DNA of 64,000 nt from Nitratireductor aquimarinus (GCF_017255295.1 NZ_JAFKDE010000006.1:62001-126000); one strand, 5' to 3'. Positions 1 through 11,495 are shown, counted from the stretch's first letter. Numbers and translations are program-made. Notes: generated by a model from the sequence alone, not told the origin.

Positions 1-37
1 CGAAATGCACGGTTCCAATCGTCTGCGGCATCTTCAT
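1..37 (-). CDS. murC: MurC N-terminus (partial, runs off the left edge)
   Basis: Only the first 12 codons are in the window; they read [12 protein letters not shown], which is the usual beginning of UDP-N-acetylmuramate--L-alanine ligase just before its nucleotide-binding glycine loop. The ATG (37-35) overlaps the murG stop codon as ATGA, the same coupling seen elsewhere in this cluster, and a GAAGGAAGG ribosome binding site lies upstream inside murG. Position after murG is the standard dcw order. Identity rests on the N-terminus plus context. Confidence 0.85.
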   Translation of the reverse strand, partial: MKMPQTIGTVHF

Positions 38-1158
38 GCGCGGGTTCCTTCCTTCATTGTGTCTGCGGGTTGGCCGGAGGCAATAGCCTCCACGAGGTCG
101 GCAAGCAACTCCGCTGCATTGGGTTTGCCCACGCTGCGCGCGGCAGCCGCCATCTCGGCCAGATGTTGAGGATCGTTCATGGCTCCGCCGATCAGCTCTG
201 CAAGCCGCTCGGGCGAGAGCGTTGACTGGGCGTGAAGCTCCGCGCCGCCGGCCCGCTCAAGCGCTGCCGCATTGGCCGCCTGATCGTGATCGAGCGCATG
301 CGGATAAGGCACAAGAAACGCCGGACGGCCAATGGCCGCAATTTCCGAAACAGTCGAAGCGCCGGAGCGTGAAATGACCAGATGGCTATCGGCAATGCGG
401 CGCGCCATATCCTTGAAAAAAGTGGAGACCTCGGCTGGCACGCCGAGCTTCTCATAGGCCGCGCACACCTCGCCCTCGTATTCGGGACGCGCCTGCTGCG
501 TCACGACGAGCCGCGCGCGCTGCCCGGGCTCAAGCAGCGCAACCGCTGCGGGGATCGCATCGGAAAAGAACTGCGCGCCCTGGCTGCCGCCAAACACCAG
601 AAGCCTGAAAGGTTCCTGCGCGCCTGCCGCACGATAGGGTTCTGCCGCAGCTTCGATGACCGCAGGGCGCACCGGGTTGCCCGTCGCGACGATCTTGTCG
701 GCAAACGCGCCCTCATCCGGCAGAAAGCCGCCGGCAATCGCCTGCACGCGGCCAGCCAGCGCCTTGTTGGCGCGCCCCATCACCGCGTTCTGTTCGTGAA
801 CCAGCGCCGGTATGCTGCGCCGTGTGGCGGCATAAAGCGGCGGAAGCGTCGGATAACCACCGAACCCCACCACGGCGGCAGGCTTGAACCGCTGCAGGAT
901 CACCGAAGCCTGCTTGACGCCGCGCCAGATGGTCCAGCCGGCCTTCAGAAGCGCAATCGGATTTTTGGAACCGAACGTGGCGCTCTCAACGATGTGCGTC
1001 TCGTCGGCGGGAAACGAACCGGCAAAACGCGCCGCACGCCGGTCGGTCGCCAGATGCACCGACCAGCCGCGCTCATGCAGCGTGTGCGCCAGAGCTTCGG
1101 CCGGAAAAAGGTGACCGCCGGTCCCACCGGCGGCAAGAAGGATCGTACCCTTGGTCAT
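34..1158 (-). CDS. murG: UDP-N-acetylglucosamine--N-acetylmuramyl-(pentapeptide) transferase MurG
   Basis: MurG is the inner-leaflet GT28-family glycosyltransferase that adds GlcNAc to lipid I to make lipid II. The protein is 374 aa, normal for the family. The lipid-I side glycine loop GGTGGH is at about residues 11-16, HEQNAVMG follows in the N-terminal domain, and the UDP-GlcNAc side has GGSQGAQ near residue 190 and [13 protein letters not shown] near 270. I start at the ATG at 1158 ([12 protein letters not shown]), which has an AGGA site in the end of ftsW and lies 1 bp after the ftsW stop; the open frame extends 13 codons further but that part overlaps ftsW. The stop overlaps murC. Confidence 0.97.
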   Translation of the reverse strand: MTKGTILLAAGGTGGHLFPAEALAHTLHERGWSVHLATDRRAARFAGSFPADETHIVESATFGSKNPIALLKAGWTIWRGVKQASVILQRFKPAAVVGFGGYPTLPPLYAATRRSIPALVHEQNAVMGRANKALAGRVQAIAGGFLPDEGAFADKIVATGNPVRPAVIEAAAEPYRAAGAQEPFRLLVFGGSQGAQFFSDAIPAAVALLEPGQRARLVVTQQARPEYEGEVCAAYEKLGVPAEVSTFFKDMARRIADSHLVISRSGASTVSEIAAIGRPAFLVPYPHALDHDQAANAAALERAGGAELHAQSTLSPERLAELIGGAMNDPQHLAEMAAAARSVGKPNAAELLADLVEAIASGQPADTMKEGTRA

Positions 1159-1159
1159 G

Positions 1160-2314
1160 TTATCCTGCGACTGCCTCGCGTCCCGCCGGCTGCGCATAGG
1201 CGACCGGGCGGCGCTTTTCGGGCTTGCGGCGCGTGAGCGCCAGCACGAAGCCCATGGAAATAGCCATGGCGATCAGCGATGAACCACCATAGGAGATGAA
1301 GGGCAGCGTCATGCCCTTGGCCGGCAGCATGCGGACATTCACGCCCATATTGATGATCGACTGGAAGCCGAACAGAATCACCAGCCCGCTCACCGCGTAG
1401 CGCGTAAAATCGTCTTCTTCGCGGCGCGCCTTTGAAAGACCGCGCAGCACAACGAAGGCGAAGATGCTCAAAATGATAAGAAGGATGATGATCCCGAACT
1501 CTTCGCCCGCCACGGCGAACACGAAGTCGGTGTGGCTGTCGGGAAGAATGCGCTTCACCGTGCCTTCGCCCGGCCCACGTCCAAACCAGCCGCCACGGGT
1601 GATCGCCTCGATGCTCATGTCCACCTGATAGGTGTCGCCCTCGCCGGTCAGAAAGCGGTCAATACGGTCGGCCACATGCGGGAAGATCGTGTAGGCGAGA
1701 AACGCGCCGCCCGCGCCCAGCGCGCCGAGCACGGCGATCCAGAGCCACGGCATGCCGGCGATGAAGAACATCGCGCCCCATGTGCCAAGCACCAGCATGG
1801 TCTGACCCAGATCGGGCTGCGCGACCAGAAGCGCGATGACGAGACCGAGCAGCAGCATCGCAAACAGATTGCCTGGAATTTCGGGCTGGCGCGCATGCTC
1901 ATGGAAGAGCCAGGCGCAGATCACCACAAAGGCGGGTTTCAGATATTCCGAAGGCTGAATGGAGACGCCGAATATGTGGAGCCAGCGCCGCGAGCCCTTC
2001 ACTTCCATACCGGCAAAGAGCGTCAGCACCATCAGCGCCAGAGCGCCCACCAGCATCACGAGCGCCAGTCGCCGCACCAGACGCGGGCTGAGGAACGAAA
2101 CACCGATCATCACCACCACCGCAGGCAGCATGTAGACAATCTGACGCGTCACGAAATGGAAGCTGGACAGACCGATGCGATCGGCAACGGCCGGGCTTGC
2201 CGCAAACGACAGAACGACGCCAAGCCCCATAAGAAGCAGGAACGCGCCAAGGAACCAACGGTCAATGGTCCACCACCAATTGGCAACCGGGCTTCGGTCG
2301 GTGCGGCTCACCAT
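1160..2314 (-). CDS. ftsW: Lipid II polymerase / cell division protein FtsW
   Basis: A SEDS-family septal peptidoglycan glycosyltransferase of 384 aa with about ten hydrophobic transmembrane segments. Family signatures are visible: [10 protein letters not shown] in the middle, the large periplasmic loop with RIDRFLTG, and [15 protein letters not shown] near the C-terminus. It works with FtsI, encoded in the same cluster. The ATG at 2314 sits 1 bp after the murD stop, and the stop precedes murG by 1 bp, so translation is probably coupled. It is distinguished from RodA by its place between murD and murG. Confidence 0.96.
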   Translation of the reverse strand: MVSRTDRSPVANWWWTIDRWFLGAFLLLMGLGVVLSFAASPAVADRIGLSSFHFVTRQIVYMLPAVVVMIGVSFLSPRLVRRLALVMLVGALALMVLTLFAGMEVKGSRRWLHIFGVSIQPSEYLKPAFVVICAWLFHEHARQPEIPGNLFAMLLLGLVIALLVAQPDLGQTMLVLGTWGAMFFIAGMPWLWIAVLGALGAGGAFLAYTIFPHVADRIDRFLTGEGDTYQVDMSIEAITRGGWFGRGPGEGTVKRILPDSHTDFVFAVAGEEFGIIILLIILSIFAFVVLRGLSKARREEDDFTRYAVSGLVILFGFQSIINMGVNVRMLPAKGMTLPFISYGGSSLIAMAISMGFVLALTRRKPEKRRPVAYAQPAGREAVAG

Positions 2315-2315
2315 G

Positions 2316-3713
2316 TCACTTGCTCCCCATCATCTCGGCGCCGGCGAGCGAACGAACCGCCTCGCGGAAGGCATCGCCACGCACCTCAAAATTCCTGAAC
2401 TGATCGAAACTCGCACAGGCTGGCGATAACAGGACTACAGCCTCCGGCGCGGGATCGCCCGCCGCATCGCGCGCCGCATGGTCGACGGCTTTGTCTATGG
2501 TACCCGAAATCTCGAACGCCGTCGCCTCTCCGATCGTAGCAGCAAAGACTGGTGCGGCCTCGCCCACCAGATAGGCCTTGGCGACGCGCGGAAAGAGGCT
2601 CTTCAGCGTTTCAATCCCGCCATCCTTGGGCAGGCCGCCGGCAATCCAGTAAATGCGTTCAAAGCTTGAAAGCGCCCGCTCCGCCGCATCGGCGTTGGTC
2701 GCCTTGGAATCGTTGACGAACAGCACCCGCCCCTTGCGCGCCACCTGCTCCATGCGGTGGGCAAGCCCCGGAAAGCTGTTGAACCCGGCCTGTATCTCTT
2801 CAAGGCTGAGCCCGCATTCCAGACAGGCCGCCAGTGCGGCAAGCGCGTTCTGCGCATTGTGCGCGCCGCGCAGCGAGCCGATGCCTTCAAGTGTGGCAAG
2901 CTGTTCGGCAACGCCGTTCACCGCCCGCATGAGGGCGAGCCCGTCGAGATAGAACCCGTCATCGAGCCGGGACGTTGATGAAATGCGCTCGACCCTGCGC
3001 CCTGCCTCAGCAAGCCGGTCGGCGATGCGGCGGCAATCGGGATCGTCGACACCGACAATCGCCAGCCCGCTTTTCGCCACCAGCCGCTCCTTGATCGAGG
3101 CATAATTCTCGAACGAGCCGTGCCGGTCGAGATGATCGGGCGACAGGTTCAGGAGAATGCCGACCGAGGGGTCGAGCGTCGGTGCGAGGTCGATCTGGTA
3201 GGAGGAGCACTCCACCACGTAATGCCGTTCGGGCTGCGGCGCGTCGAGCGTCATGACCGCCCGGCCGATATTGCCACCCATCTGCGTGTCGCGCCCCGCA
3301 TCGGCGAGAATATGCGCGATCAGCGCCGTGGTGGTCGATTTGCCATTGGTGCCGGTGATCGCCACCAGCGGTGCGTCGGGCGCATGGGCCTGCCGCTCGC
3401 GGGCGAACAACTCCACATCGCCGATGATCTCCACACCCGCCGCCTGGGCCAGTTCCACGCTCCAGTGCGGGCGCGGATGGGTGAGCGGCACGCCGGGCGA
3501 CAGGACGAACGCATCCTGCGCGCTCCAGTCGATGCCGCGCAGGTCGCCCGTGGGCACGCCCTCGCCGGCAGCCCGCGCCACGCTTTCGGGATTGTCGTCG
3601 AACGCGGTCACCACCGCGCCACCGGCAACCAGCGCGCGCGCCGTCGCGATGCCCGAGCCGCCAAGCCCGAACAGAGCGACATTCCTGCCCTTGAAGACGG
3701 AGGCCGGGATCAT
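2316..3713 (-). CDS. murD: UDP-N-acetylmuramoyl-L-alanine--D-glutamate ligase MurD
   Basis: Cytoplasmic Mur ligase that adds D-glutamate to UDP-MurNAc-L-Ala. The protein is 465 aa. The N-terminal Rossmann-type loop GLGGSGIA is near residue 14, the ATP-binding loop [14 protein letters not shown] near residue 120, and the C-terminal ligase domain has [15 protein letters not shown] choose the ATG at 3713 (MIPASVFKG); the open frame runs 20 codons further upstream but that stretch overlaps mraY out of frame. A 10-bp gap separates it from mraY and 1 bp from ftsW. Confidence 0.96.
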   Translation of the reverse strand: MIPASVFKGRNVALFGLGGSGIATARALVAGGAVVTAFDDNPESVARAAGEGVPTGDLRGIDWSAQDAFVLSPGVPLTHPRPHWSVELAQAAGVEIIGDVELFARERQAHAPDAPLVAITGTNGKSTTTALIAHILADAGRDTQMGGNIGRAVMTLDAPQPERHYVVECSSYQIDLAPTLDPSVGILLNLSPDHLDRHGSFENYASIKERLVAKSGLAIVGVDDPDCRRIADRLAEAGRRVERISSTSRLDDGFYLDGLALMRAVNGVAEQLATLEGIGSLRGAHNAQNALAALAACLECGLSLEEIQAGFNSFPGLAHRMEQVARKGRVLFVNDSKATNADAAERALSSFERIYWIAGGLPKDGGIETLKSLFPRVAKAYLVGEAAPVFAATIGEATAFEISGTIDKAVDHAARDAAGDPAPEAVVLLSPACASFDQFRNFEVRGDAFREAVRSLAGAEMMGSK

Positions 3714-3723
3714 CGCGCCCGCC

Positions 3724-4806
3724 CTAGCGCAGCTTGAGGGTGGACAGGCCCACCAGCGCCAGAAGCACCGCAATGATCCAGAAACGGATCACCACCTGGC
3801 TTTCGGTCCAGCCGAGCTTTTCGAAGTGATGGTGTATGGGGGCCATCAGGAACACCCGTTTGCCGGTCATCTTGAAGACCGCCACCTGAATGATCACCGA
3901 AAGGATTTCCACCACGAACAGGCCGCCGATGATGGCGAGCACGATCTCGTGCTTGGTGGCCACGGCAACCGAGCCGATCAGGCCGCCAAGCGCCAGCGAT
4001 CCCGTGTCGCCCATGAAGATTGCCGCCGGCGGCGCGTTGAACCACAGGAAGCCGAGCCCCGCACCGATCACCGCGCCAAGGATCACCGCCAGCTCACCCG
4101 TGCCGGGCACGAAGTGGATCTGCAGATAGTTGGCGAAGATGGCGTTACCGGAGAGATAGGCGATCACGCCGAACGACGCCGCCGCCACCATGACCGGCAC
4201 AGTGGCAAGCCCGTCGAGACCATCGGTCAGGTTCACGGCATTGCCCGCACCCACGATCACGAAGGCCGCGAAAGGCACGAAGAAGATGCCCAGATTGAGC
4301 AGGAAATCCTTGAAGAAGGGGAAGGTCAGAGACGAGGAGAACGGCGCCTGCCCCGCATTCATGATGACCCAGGCGGCAATGCCCGCAATCACGAATTCGG
4401 CCGTCAGGCGCGCCTTGCCCGAAAAGCCCAGATGCGACTGCTTCGTCACCTTGAGATAATCGTCATAGAAGCCGATGGCGCCGAAGCCCAGCGTGACCAT
4501 CAGCACCACCCAGACATAAACGCTGGAGAGGTTCGCCCAGAGCGCACAGGAGCCCAGAATGCCCGACAGGATCATGAGCCCGCCCATGGTCGGTGTGCCG
4601 GCCTTCTTGAAATGGGTCTGCGGACCGTCGGCGCGGATCGGCTGCCCCTTGCCCTGGCGCACACGCAGCGATGCGATGATCATCGGCCCGAACAGGAAAA
4701 CGATCAGCGCCGAGGTGATCAGCGCGCCGCCGGTGCGGAAGGTGATGTAACGAAATACGTTGAGAACCGAAACTTCATCGGCCAGGTCAACGAGCATCAT
4801 GAGCAT
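3724..4806 (-). CDS. mraY: Phospho-MurNAc-pentapeptide transferase MraY
   Basis: Integral membrane enzyme that transfers phospho-MurNAc-pentapeptide to undecaprenyl phosphate to form lipid I. At 360 aa with about ten membrane segments it has the typical length. Diagnostic motifs are the aspartate pair in GFYDDYLKV (about residue 117), [10 protein letters not shown], the [12 protein letters not shown] loop and the HHHFEKLG histidine loop near the C-terminus. It lies 3 bp after murF and 10 bp before murD in one transcription unit. The protein start reads [10 protein letters not shown]. Confidence 0.97.
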   Translation of the reverse strand: MLMMLVDLADEVSVLNVFRYITFRTGGALITSALIVFLFGPMIIASLRVRQGKGQPIRADGPQTHFKKAGTPTMGGLMILSGILGSCALWANLSSVYVWVVLMVTLGFGAIGFYDDYLKVTKQSHLGFSGKARLTAEFVIAGIAAWVIMNAGQAPFSSSLTFPFFKDFLLNLGIFFVPFAAFVIVGAGNAVNLTDGLDGLATVPVMVAAASFGVIAYLSGNAIFANYLQIHFVPGTGELAVILGAVIGAGLGFLWFNAPPAAIFMGDTGSLALGGLIGSVAVATKHEIVLAIIGGLFVVEILSVIIQVAVFKMTGKRVFLMAPIHHHFEKLGWTESQVVIRFWIIAVLLALVGLSTLKLR

Positions 4807-4809
4807 GGA

Positions 4810-6234
4810 TCAGTCCCCCGTCGCCGCGCCCGGATAGGTTTTTAGGATGGCGTCGACCAGTTTGTTGAAGCCGATGCTTTTTGAAGATTTGATCATGACG
4901 GCGTCGCCGGGCTTCACAGCCGCAAGCACAAGCGCGCGCAGATCGTCCGTTGCTTCGCGGTGTTCCACCGGCAGCCCTTCGGGCAGTGCCGCGGCCAGCG
5001 CTTTCATTTCCCTGCCGGCGAGGAAAACGAGCTCCGTGCCCGCATCCGTCACCATGCCGGCGAGCCCGGCATGCAGCTTTTCTGCATGTTCGCCAAGCTC
5101 CGCCATATCGCCCAGAACGGCGATGCGCCGTCCACCGGCTTCCGGCTCGGCGCGCTTCAACAGGTCGAAGGCAGCCGCCATGGAGGCCGGATTGGCGTTG
5201 AAGCTCTCATCGATCAGCGTGAACGCGCCGCCATCGAGCATCAGCCGGTGGCGTGCGCCGCGCCCGGCCTCGGCGTCGAAAGAGCCAAGCGCCATCGCAG
5301 CCTTCTGCATGTCGGCCTGCGCCAAATGCACCGCACCCAGCGTCGCCAGCGCATTCTGCACCATGTGCCGCCCCGGCGCGCCCAGCCGCACCTCGGTCGC
5401 CTCGCCATCGATCTCGATGGCAAAGGTTGAGGATTGCGGACCACACTCCACATGGGTCAGCCGGATATCGGCCTTTTCGTGCGCGCCGAAGCCGGCAATG
5501 GTCTTCACGCCGGCCTCTTCGGCCAGACGCGCAAGCGTGTCCCAGTGCGCATCGTCGCGGTTGATCAGCGCCGCGCCGCCCTTCACCAGCCCCTCGAAGA
5601 TCTCGCCCTTGGCGTGGGCGATTTCCTCAACGCTCTTGAAGAAGCCCAGATGCGCGGCAGCCACCAGCGTCACCACGGCGATGTGCGGACGCACCATCTT
5701 CACCAGCGGGCGGATTTCGTCGGGATGGTTCATGCCGATCTCGAAGATCGCGTAATCGCAATCGGCCGGCATGCGGGCGAGCGTCAGCGGCACGCCCCAG
5801 TGATTGTTGAACGAGCGGTCGGCTGCATGCACGCTGCCGCAGGCGGAAAACGCCTGACGCATCATGTTCTTGGTGGAGGTCTTGCCGACCGAGCCGGTCA
5901 CCGCCACGATCTTGGCGCGGCTGCGCAGTCGCGCCGCGCGCCCAAGATCTTCCAGCGCGCCCAGAACGTCCGGCACCACCACCATCGGCACGGCCAGCCG
6001 GCCGAGCGCCGGCAGCTTCGCCTCGGCGACGATCAGCACCGAAGCGCCCGCCGCCATGGCAGCGGTGGCGAAGCTGTGCCCGTCAAAACGCTCGCCCTCA
6101 ATGGCGAAGAACGCGTCGCCCGGGTTGAGCGTCCGCGTATCGATGGAAATACCGGTGATGGGGCCTGATGCCTGGCCCAGCGGTCTTCCGCCCGTCGCCT
6201 GCACCAGCGCCTCGAAGGTCCACAACGTGCTCAT
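4810..6234 (-). CDS. murF: UDP-N-acetylmuramoyl-tripeptide--D-alanyl-D-alanine ligase MurF
   Basis: Last cytoplasmic Mur ligase; it adds D-Ala-D-Ala to the UDP-MurNAc tripeptide. The 474-aa protein has the N-terminal substrate domain ([15 protein letters not shown] near residue 30), the ATP loop [13 protein letters not shown] near 114, [11 protein letters not shown] in the central domain, and [13 protein letters not shown] with VLGDMAELG in the C-terminal domain. The ATG overlaps the murE stop as ATGA. Placement between murE and mraY is standard. Confidence 0.96.
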   Translation of the reverse strand: MSTLWTFEALVQATGGRPLGQASGPITGISIDTRTLNPGDAFFAIEGERFDGHSFATAAMAAGASVLIVAEAKLPALGRLAVPMVVVPDVLGALEDLGRAARLRSRAKIVAVTGSVGKTSTKNMMRQAFSACGSVHAADRSFNNHWGVPLTLARMPADCDYAIFEIGMNHPDEIRPLVKMVRPHIAVVTLVAAAHLGFFKSVEEIAHAKGEIFEGLVKGGAALINRDDAHWDTLARLAEEAGVKTIAGFGAHEKADIRLTHVECGPQSSTFAIEIDGEATEVRLGAPGRHMVQNALATLGAVHLAQADMQKAAMALGSFDAEAGRGARHRLMLDGGAFTLIDESFNANPASMAAAFDLLKRAEPEAGGRRIAVLGDMAELGEHAEKLHAGLAGMVTDAGTELVFLAGREMKALAAALPEGLPVEHREATDDLRALVLAAVKPGDAVMIKSSKSIGFNKLVDAILKTYPGAATGD

Positions 6235-7685
6235 CCGGCGCGCTCCGCGAGTGCCGTGCGCACTTCCTCATGATCGGAGAAATGGTGTTTGCGGCCTGCA
6301 ATTTCCTGACCCGTTTCATGGCCCTTGCCGGCCACGATCAGCGTGTCGCCTTCCTCAAGCATGGCGACGGCGGCGCGGATCGCTTCACGGCGGTCGCCGA
6401 TCTCACGCGCGCCCGACGCCGCTTCCATGACGGCGGCGCGGATCATCGCCGGATCTTCCGAGCGCGGATTGTCGTCGGTCACGATGGCCACATCGGCGAG
6501 CCGCGCGGCGATCTCACCCATTATCGGGCGCTTGCCCGTATCGCGGTCGCCGCCGCAGCCGAACACCACGATCACGCGACCGGTGGTGAAGGGCCGCACC
6601 GACTGGAGCACATTCTCAAGACCGTCCGGCTTGTGGGCGTAGTCCACATAGACCTGCGCGCCATTGCCGGCCGTTCCGACCAGCTCCAGCCGTCCCGAAG
6701 CGCCCTTCAGCGTCTCAAGTGCGGCAAAGACCGTTTCCGCCGCAGTGCCGGTGCTGATGGCAAGGCCTGCCGCAACCAGCGCATTGGCCACCTGGAAGTC
6801 GCCCGCAAGCGGCAGGTCCACCTCGTAGATCACGCCATCGACATCCACTTCGGCGCGCTGGCGATGCCGCTCATGCTCAACCCGCTTCAGGGTCAGAAAA
6901 CCGCCCTTGCGGCCCACGGTGCGCACATCGAGGCCTGCCGCCTTCGCCGCCTTCTCGGTCGGCTCCGACCACGGATCGTCAGCGAAGATCACCGCCGGCG
7001 CGCCCTTGGGCAGCAGCGCATCGAAGAGCCGCATCTTGGCGCGGTGATACTCCTCGATCGTCGGATGGTAATCCATGTGGTCGCGGCCAAGATTGGTGAA
7101 ACCGCCGGCAGCGAGCCGCACGCCATCGAGGCGGCGCTGGTCGAGCCCGTGGCTGGAGGCTTCCATGGAGGCATGGGTCACGCCCGCCCCTGCGAGCTCA
7201 TCCAGAAGACGGTGCAGCGCAATCGGGTCGGGCGTTGTCAGCTCGCCATATTCGTCGCGCCCCGGCGCAACCACCCCGGTGGTGCCGATGCTGGCAGCGG
7301 GCAGTCCCACATGTTCCCAGATCTGCCGCGTGAAAGAGGCAACGGAGGTCTTGCCGCTGGTGCCGGTCACGGCGACCATGGTTTCGGGCTGGCGCGGAAA
7401 CACACGCGCAGCGCAGAGCGCCAGCGCACGGCGCGGATCGTCGGTCTCGATGACGGGAATGCCCGGATCGGACGAAAGCGCGCCCGGTCGGGCAATGATG
7501 GCCGCAGCGCCCTTGCGCGCAGCCTCCTGCGCAAAGGACGCGCCGTCCGCCTTTACGCCGGCGAGCGCGAAAAACAGGTCACCGGCTTCAACCGTGCGAG
7601 AATCCGACGAAACGCCTGAAATCGGTCGATCCGCCGGCAAGAGCCCCTGACTGGAAAGAATGTCTGCAAATTCACTGAATTTCAT
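6231..7685 (-). CDS. murE: UDP-N-acetylmuramoyl-L-alanyl-D-glutamate--2,6-diaminopimelate ligase MurE
   Basis: Adds the third stem-peptide residue. The motif DNPRSEDP near the C-terminus is the DNPR signature of meso-diaminopimelate-adding MurE, as expected for a Gram-negative wall. The ATP loop is [13 protein letters not shown] and the N-terminal domain has [17 protein letters not shown]. The start is uncertain: ATG at 7685 (MKFSEF, 484 aa) is the conventional choice, but a TTG at 7703 in the same frame is 11 nt after GAGGGG, a better-placed ribosome binding site, and would give 490 aa. The stop overlaps murF as ATGA. Confidence 0.95.
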   Translation of the reverse strand: MKFSEFADILSSQGLLPADRPISGVSSDSRTVEAGDLFFALAGVKADGASFAQEAARKGAAAIIARPGALSSDPGIPVIETDDPRRALALCAARVFPRQPETMVAVTGTSGKTSVASFTRQIWEHVGLPAASIGTTGVVAPGRDEYGELTTPDPIALHRLLDELAGAGVTHASMEASSHGLDQRRLDGVRLAAGGFTNLGRDHMDYHPTIEEYHRAKMRLFDALLPKGAPAVIFADDPWSEPTEKAAKAAGLDVRTVGRKGGFLTLKRVEHERHRQRAEVDVDGVIYEVDLPLAGDFQVANALVAAGLAISTGTAAETVFAALETLKGASGRLELVGTAGNGAQVYVDYAHKPDGLENVLQSVRPFTTGRVIVVFGCGGDRDTGKRPIMGEIAARLADVAIVTDDNPRSEDPAMIRAAVMEAASGAREIGDRREAIRAAVAMLEEGDTLIVAGKGHETGQEIAGRKHHFSDHEEVRTALAERAG

Positions 7686-7734
7686 GGGCCCCGGCGCTTT
7701 CAATTACCACGTTTCCCCTCGGCGCATGGCCGAC

Positions 7735-9459
7735 TCACTGCTGTGAGACCAGCAAAGCATTACTTTCTTGACCGAATTCGGGCTTCACGCCAAGAAGCGG
7801 CGCAGAGCGGCGAATGATGTTGCGCACCATCGGTGCGGCATTCATGCCCGCTGTTGCACTGATGCCATCCCGCTCCGGCTTCGGCTCATCGACGAAGACC
7901 AGGACCACATAGTCCGGATCATCGGCCGGGAAACCGGCGATGTAGGCGTTGAAGCGCACATTGTTTGAGTAGCGACCGTTGACGACCTTTTCTGCTGTTC
8001 CGGTCTTGCCACCCACATAATAGCCTTCCACCTCGGCGCGGCGGCCCGAACCCTTTTCCGTGTTGAGACGGAAGAGGTAGCGCATCTCGGCGCTGGTCTT
8101 CGGCGAGATCACCTGTTCGGCGATTTCGTTGGCCTCGGCCTCGGTGCGCGGCAGGAAGGTCGGCGGGAAAAGCTTGCCGCCATTCAGCATCGCTGCCGCT
8201 GCCACCGCCGTCTGAAGCGGCGTGGTCGCCATGCCGTGACCGTAGGAGATCGTGATCGAGTTGATCTTCTTCCAGGTCTTCGGCTCGGTCGGGAGAGCAA
8301 CCTCCGGCAGTTCCGTGGGCAGGCGTCCCAGAAGGCCGATCTTCTGCAGGAAGGCGCGGTGTCCGTCGATGCCAACAACGTCCGCCATCTTGGCCGTGCC
8401 GATGTTGGACGAGTAGATGAAGATCTCCGGAACGCTCAGCACACGGCGCTTGCCATGGAAGTCGTTGATGGTAAAGCCGCCGATACGGATCGGCCGTGTG
8501 GCGTCAAAACTGTCATTGATGCTCACCAGGCCGGAATCGAGCGCCATGGCGGTGGTGAAGAGCTTGAAGGTCGACCCCATCTCGAACACGCCTGCCGACA
8601 TGCGGTTCAGCCGATCCTTGTCGAGCGCGTTGACCGGGTTGTTGGGATCGTAATCGGGCACCGAGCCCATGCCCACCACTTCGCCCGTGCGCGCATTGAG
8701 CACCACCGCACCGGCGGCAATCGCCTTGTAGCGGTCGAGCGCCTGCACCAGCTCGTCGCGAATGATGTGCTGGACGCGCAGATCAAGAGAAAGCCTGACC
8801 GGCTCCAGATGCCCCTCGACCGCGAGGCCCGTCGCCTGAAGGTCGGCAAGCCCCTGATCGTCGACGAATTTCTCGATGCCGGCGATGCCCTTGTTGTCGA
8901 TGTTCACGAGACCGACAATGTGCGAGGCCGTCGGGCCACCCGGATAGAAGCGGCGCTTCTCGGTGCGGAAACCAAGGCCCGGAATGCCGAGCGCCAGAAT
9001 GTCGGCCTGCTGACGCGGCGAAAGCTGGCGACGCAGCCACACAAAACCGGCATCGCTGTCGAGCCGGCGATAGGTCTGCTGATAGTTCAGATCGGGCAGA
9101 ACCGTGGAGAGCTTCTCGATGGCCTCGTCGATGTCGACGATGCGACGCGGCTCTGCAAAGAGCGATGCCGTCTTGATGTCGGTCGCCAGAACTTCGCCAT
9201 TGCGGTCCACGAGATCGGGCCGCGACGCGGTCACGCGGGCAGCGGGAAGGCTCGCTTCGGGCTCTTCCTGCATGGCCAGATGCACGAGACGGCCGCCAAG
9301 CGCGGCGTAAATGCCAAAGATAACGGCCATGGCCATGACGACGCGGTTCTGCGCCCGGCCGCCACGCGCCTTGCCTGCGCCATCCATTACAATGGTTGCA
9401 GCCCCGCGGCGCACTGCAGAGGTATCCGTGTCGTGGGTGTATTCGCTTGCCCCAGTCAT
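7735..9459 (-). CDS. ftsI: Penicillin-binding protein 3 / peptidoglycan transpeptidase FtsI
   Basis: Class B PBP of 574 aa, the septal D,D-transpeptidase partnered with FtsW. It has a charged cytoplasmic tail, one membrane anchor at about residues 38-60, a PBP dimerisation domain, then the penicillin-binding domain with all three motifs: STFK (serine nucleophile) in EMGSTFKLFTT, SSN in IYSSNIGTAK, and KTGT in GGKTGTAEKV. The ATG overlaps the ftsL stop as ATGA. Rhizobial annotations may call it pbpB. Confidence 0.96.
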   Translation of the reverse strand: MTGASEYTHDTDTSAVRRGAATIVMDGAGKARGGRAQNRVVMAMAVIFGIYAALGGRLVHLAMQEEPEASLPAARVTASRPDLVDRNGEVLATDIKTASLFAEPRRIVDIDEAIEKLSTVLPDLNYQQTYRRLDSDAGFVWLRRQLSPRQQADILALGIPGLGFRTEKRRFYPGGPTASHIVGLVNIDNKGIAGIEKFVDDQGLADLQATGLAVEGHLEPVRLSLDLRVQHIIRDELVQALDRYKAIAAGAVVLNARTGEVVGMGSVPDYDPNNPVNALDKDRLNRMSAGVFEMGSTFKLFTTAMALDSGLVSINDSFDATRPIRIGGFTINDFHGKRRVLSVPEIFIYSSNIGTAKMADVVGIDGHRAFLQKIGLLGRLPTELPEVALPTEPKTWKKINSITISYGHGMATTPLQTAVAAAAMLNGGKLFPPTFLPRTEAEANEIAEQVISPKTSAEMRYLFRLNTEKGSGRRAEVEGYYVGGKTGTAEKVVNGRYSNNVRFNAYIAGFPADDPDYVVLVFVDEPKPERDGISATAGMNAAPMVRNIIRRSAPLLGVKPEFGQESNALLVSQQ

Positions 9460-9824
9460 GGCCGCACCGCCCCGGTTGTCGTCTGGTCAGGACCGCCATC
9501 GGCACCCGCCATGTCGGTGACGATCCCCTCAATGGTCAATGGCCGCTCCGGCAGATCGGAGAACTCGGCGATGCGCGGCGCTTCCACCGGCTCAAGCCCC
9601 AGCTCTTCCTTGTAGGTTTCCGTCAGCCGCTGCAGGCGCGCAGGCTGTGTCAGCAGGCTCCAGTCCGCCTTCAGAATGTCGATGGAATCCTTCTCCAGCT
9701 GGGCCTGCCGCTCAATCGTGCGCAGTTCCTTGTAGCTGGCCTCGGCGTCGTGCTTGGTCTTGTAGGTAAAGGCGGCGGCAGCCATCATCACCGTGATCAG
9801 AACAATATCGCTTGTGCGAAACAT
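9456..9824 (-). CDS. ftsL: Cell division protein FtsL
   Basis: A 122-aa bitopic protein: short cytoplasmic tail, one membrane helix at about residues 6-21 (VLITVMMAAAAFTYKTK), then a charged coiled-coil region with heptad-like leucines (YKELRTIERQAQLEKDSIDILKADW). This is the alphaproteobacterial FtsL form, which scaffolds FtsB/FtsQ and activates FtsWI. Sequence conservation in the family is low, so its place between rsmH and ftsI carries much of the weight. It overlaps ftsI by 4 bp and follows rsmH by 6 bp. Confidence 0.9.
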   Translation of the reverse strand: MFRTSDIVLITVMMAAAAFTYKTKHDAEASYKELRTIERQAQLEKDSIDILKADWSLLTQPARLQRLTETYKEELGLEPVEAPRIAEFSDLPERPLTIEGIVTDMAGADGGPDQTTTGAVRP

Positions 9825-9830
9825 CTGAGC

Positions 9831-10850
9831 CTACCTTTCACCAGCACGTGTCGGCCGCGGGAACCGCGAAAGACCGACAATGTCGAAATCCACATCGCCC
9901 GCCGGCGCATCGGTGCGCACGGCCAGACGCAGACGCGCCGAGCGCGCCCTCGGGTTGACGTCCGTCTCTTCCTTCGACGGCGAAACGGATTTCGCCGGTT
10001 TCTGGAAAAGGGGCGCCGCTTCCTGAACCTGCGGCAGATGGCGCGAACCGCCGGAACCGCCAGCCCGCTCAGCCATGAAACGCTTCACGATCCGGTCTTC
10101 GAGCGAATGGAACGTCACCACGACCAGCCGCCCGCCGGGCTTCAGAGCACGCTCGGCTGCAAAGAGCGCGCGCGCCAGTTCGCCCAGCTCGTCATTGACG
10201 TAGATGCGCAGGCCCTGGAACACACGGGTCGCCGGGTGGATCTTTTCCTGCGGACGCCGGCCCACGATTTTCTCGACCGCATTGGCAAGGTCGAGCGTCG
10301 TCTCGAAAGGCTTTTCGGCCCGAAGCCGCTCAAGCCCGCGCGCGATGCGCCCGGCCTGCCGCTCTTCGCCCAGAATGCCGAAGATGCGGGCGAGATCCCC
10401 CGCCTTCATCGTGTTGACCACGTCGGCTGCGCTCAGCCCGGTGCGCTCCATGCGCATGTCGAGCGGGCCTTCCTTCTGGAAGGAAAAGCCGCGCACCGCC
10501 TCGTCGATCTGCATGGAGGAAACGCCGATGTCGAGAACGACGCCGTCAACCGGCGCGCCCACCACCTCGTCGAGGCGGGAGAAGCGGTTCTCCACCAGAC
10601 GCAGGCGTCCATCCCATTTGTCGACCAGCGCCTGCCCTGCGGCAATCGCCGTCGGGTCGCGGTCAATGGCCGTGACCGAACCGCCGGCTTCCAGAAGCGC
10701 GGTGGTGTAGCCGCCGGCGCCGAATGTGCCGTCGATGAAGGAATGACCTTCGAGCGGATGCAGGGCTTCAAGAACTTCACGCAAAAGAACCGGAATGTGG
10801 CGGGCCGGTCCGCCACCGGCCGGGCTTTCGCCGCCGGGGCCCGCCATCAT
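9831..10850 (-). CDS. rsmH: 16S rRNA (cytosine(1402)-N(4))-methyltransferase RsmH
   Basis: SAM-dependent methyltransferase (formerly MraW) that modifies C1402 in the ribosomal P site. The protein is 339 aa. Motifs include [13 protein letters not shown] at the N-terminus, the SAM loop [31 protein letters not shown], and [18 protein letters not shown] in the C-terminal half. I start at the first of two adjacent ATGs (10850), which overlaps the mraZ stop as ATGA; the frame stays open over 200 codons further upstream through mraZ, but that is a high-GC artefact. The stop is TAG. Confidence 0.95.
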   Translation of the reverse strand: MMAGPGGESPAGGGPARHIPVLLREVLEALHPLEGHSFIDGTFGAGGYTTALLEAGGSVTAIDRDPTAIAAGQALVDKWDGRLRLVENRFSRLDEVVGAPVDGVVLDIGVSSMQIDEAVRGFSFQKEGPLDMRMERTGLSAADVVNTMKAGDLARIFGILGEERQAGRIARGLERLRAEKPFETTLDLANAVEKIVGRRPQEKIHPATRVFQGLRIYVNDELGELARALFAAERALKPGGRLVVVTFHSLEDRIVKRFMAERAGGSGGSRHLPQVQEAAPLFQKPAKSVSPSKEETDVNPRARSARLRLAVRTDAPAGDVDFDIVGLSRFPRPTRAGER

Positions 10851-11314
10851 TCCGACTGTCCGGCAGTCCGGCCGGATGCAGCCGCTTGCCGAAGTTTGAG
10901 AAGCCGTTCGCGCACTGCCTGCCCATGGGCCTTCAGCCGCTCCGGCTCCCAGATCTGAAAGAACAGTCCACGCCCCACGAAGGCCACTTCCTTCGTGATG
11001 CCCGTGTGCTCGCGAATAAAATCGGTCACCGTGATGCGCCCATCTTGATCGAATTTGAGGAAGGCGCCGTCGCCATGCACGAAAAAGGACATGTCGTCCG
11101 CCGTCTGCAGGAACGGATCCTCCTGCGCAATGCGCTCCTCGTAGCGGTCGAGCAGGTCGAGACCGCCCACATCCATCGCCGGGATGTCGAGCGCACGCAG
11201 TGCATAGAGGTCCGTGAAACCACGCTTTTGAACAACGGAGCGAAAGTGCGCCGGCACCGAGACCCGACCCTTGGAGTCGATCTTGTTTACTGCATTCGAC
11301 AGAAACCGGTCCAT
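10847..11314 (-). CDS. mraZ: Transcriptional regulator MraZ
   Basis: First gene of the dcw cluster, 155 aa. MraZ has two SpoVT/AbrB-like domains that form a ring-shaped DNA-binding oligomer and represses its own operon in E. coli. The N-terminus [18 protein letters not shown] contains the conserved DxKGRV-type segment of the first domain; [19 protein letters not shown] is the matching segment of the second. It overlaps rsmH by 4 bp. A four-fold periodic repeat resembling MraZ boxes lies 182-216 bp upstream (separate entry). Confidence 0.95.
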   Translation of the reverse strand: MDRFLSNAVNKIDSKGRVSVPAHFRSVVQKRGFTDLYALRALDIPAMDVGGLDLLDRYEERIAQEDPFLQTADDMSFFVHGDGAFLKFDQDGRITVTDFIREHTGITKEVAFVGRGLFFQIWEPERLKAHGQAVRERLLKLRQAAASGRTAGQSE

Positions 11315-11495
11315 GACGCTTAACGGCCAACTGGCCTATGCCCCTTTGCATCTCTTCAGCCGCTGTCAAAAGCGGCTCTCCGAATGTGTGCCCGCCCCTC
11401 TGCAAGGGTGAATCCCATACGCCACGTCGCCCTGAAAAAGAGGCCGACATGGGTGGAACCCGTACTCCAACTGCAACGAAACGCTGATTTGATTT

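Noticed and set aside
382-1236. Long plus-strand frame (284 codons) opposite murG
   Set aside because: High-GC antisense shadow: no family signature, rich in Arg/His/Gly, and fully overlapped by murG. The same applies to the long plus-strand frame 3253-4845 opposite mraY/murD and the minus-strand frame 19916-23074 opposite the oxoprolinase gene.
11354-11372. TTGACA hexamer on the minus strand near 11370-11365 as the mraZ -35 box
   Set aside because: No acceptable -10 hexamer is found at 16-19 bp spacing; the promoter position is left open.
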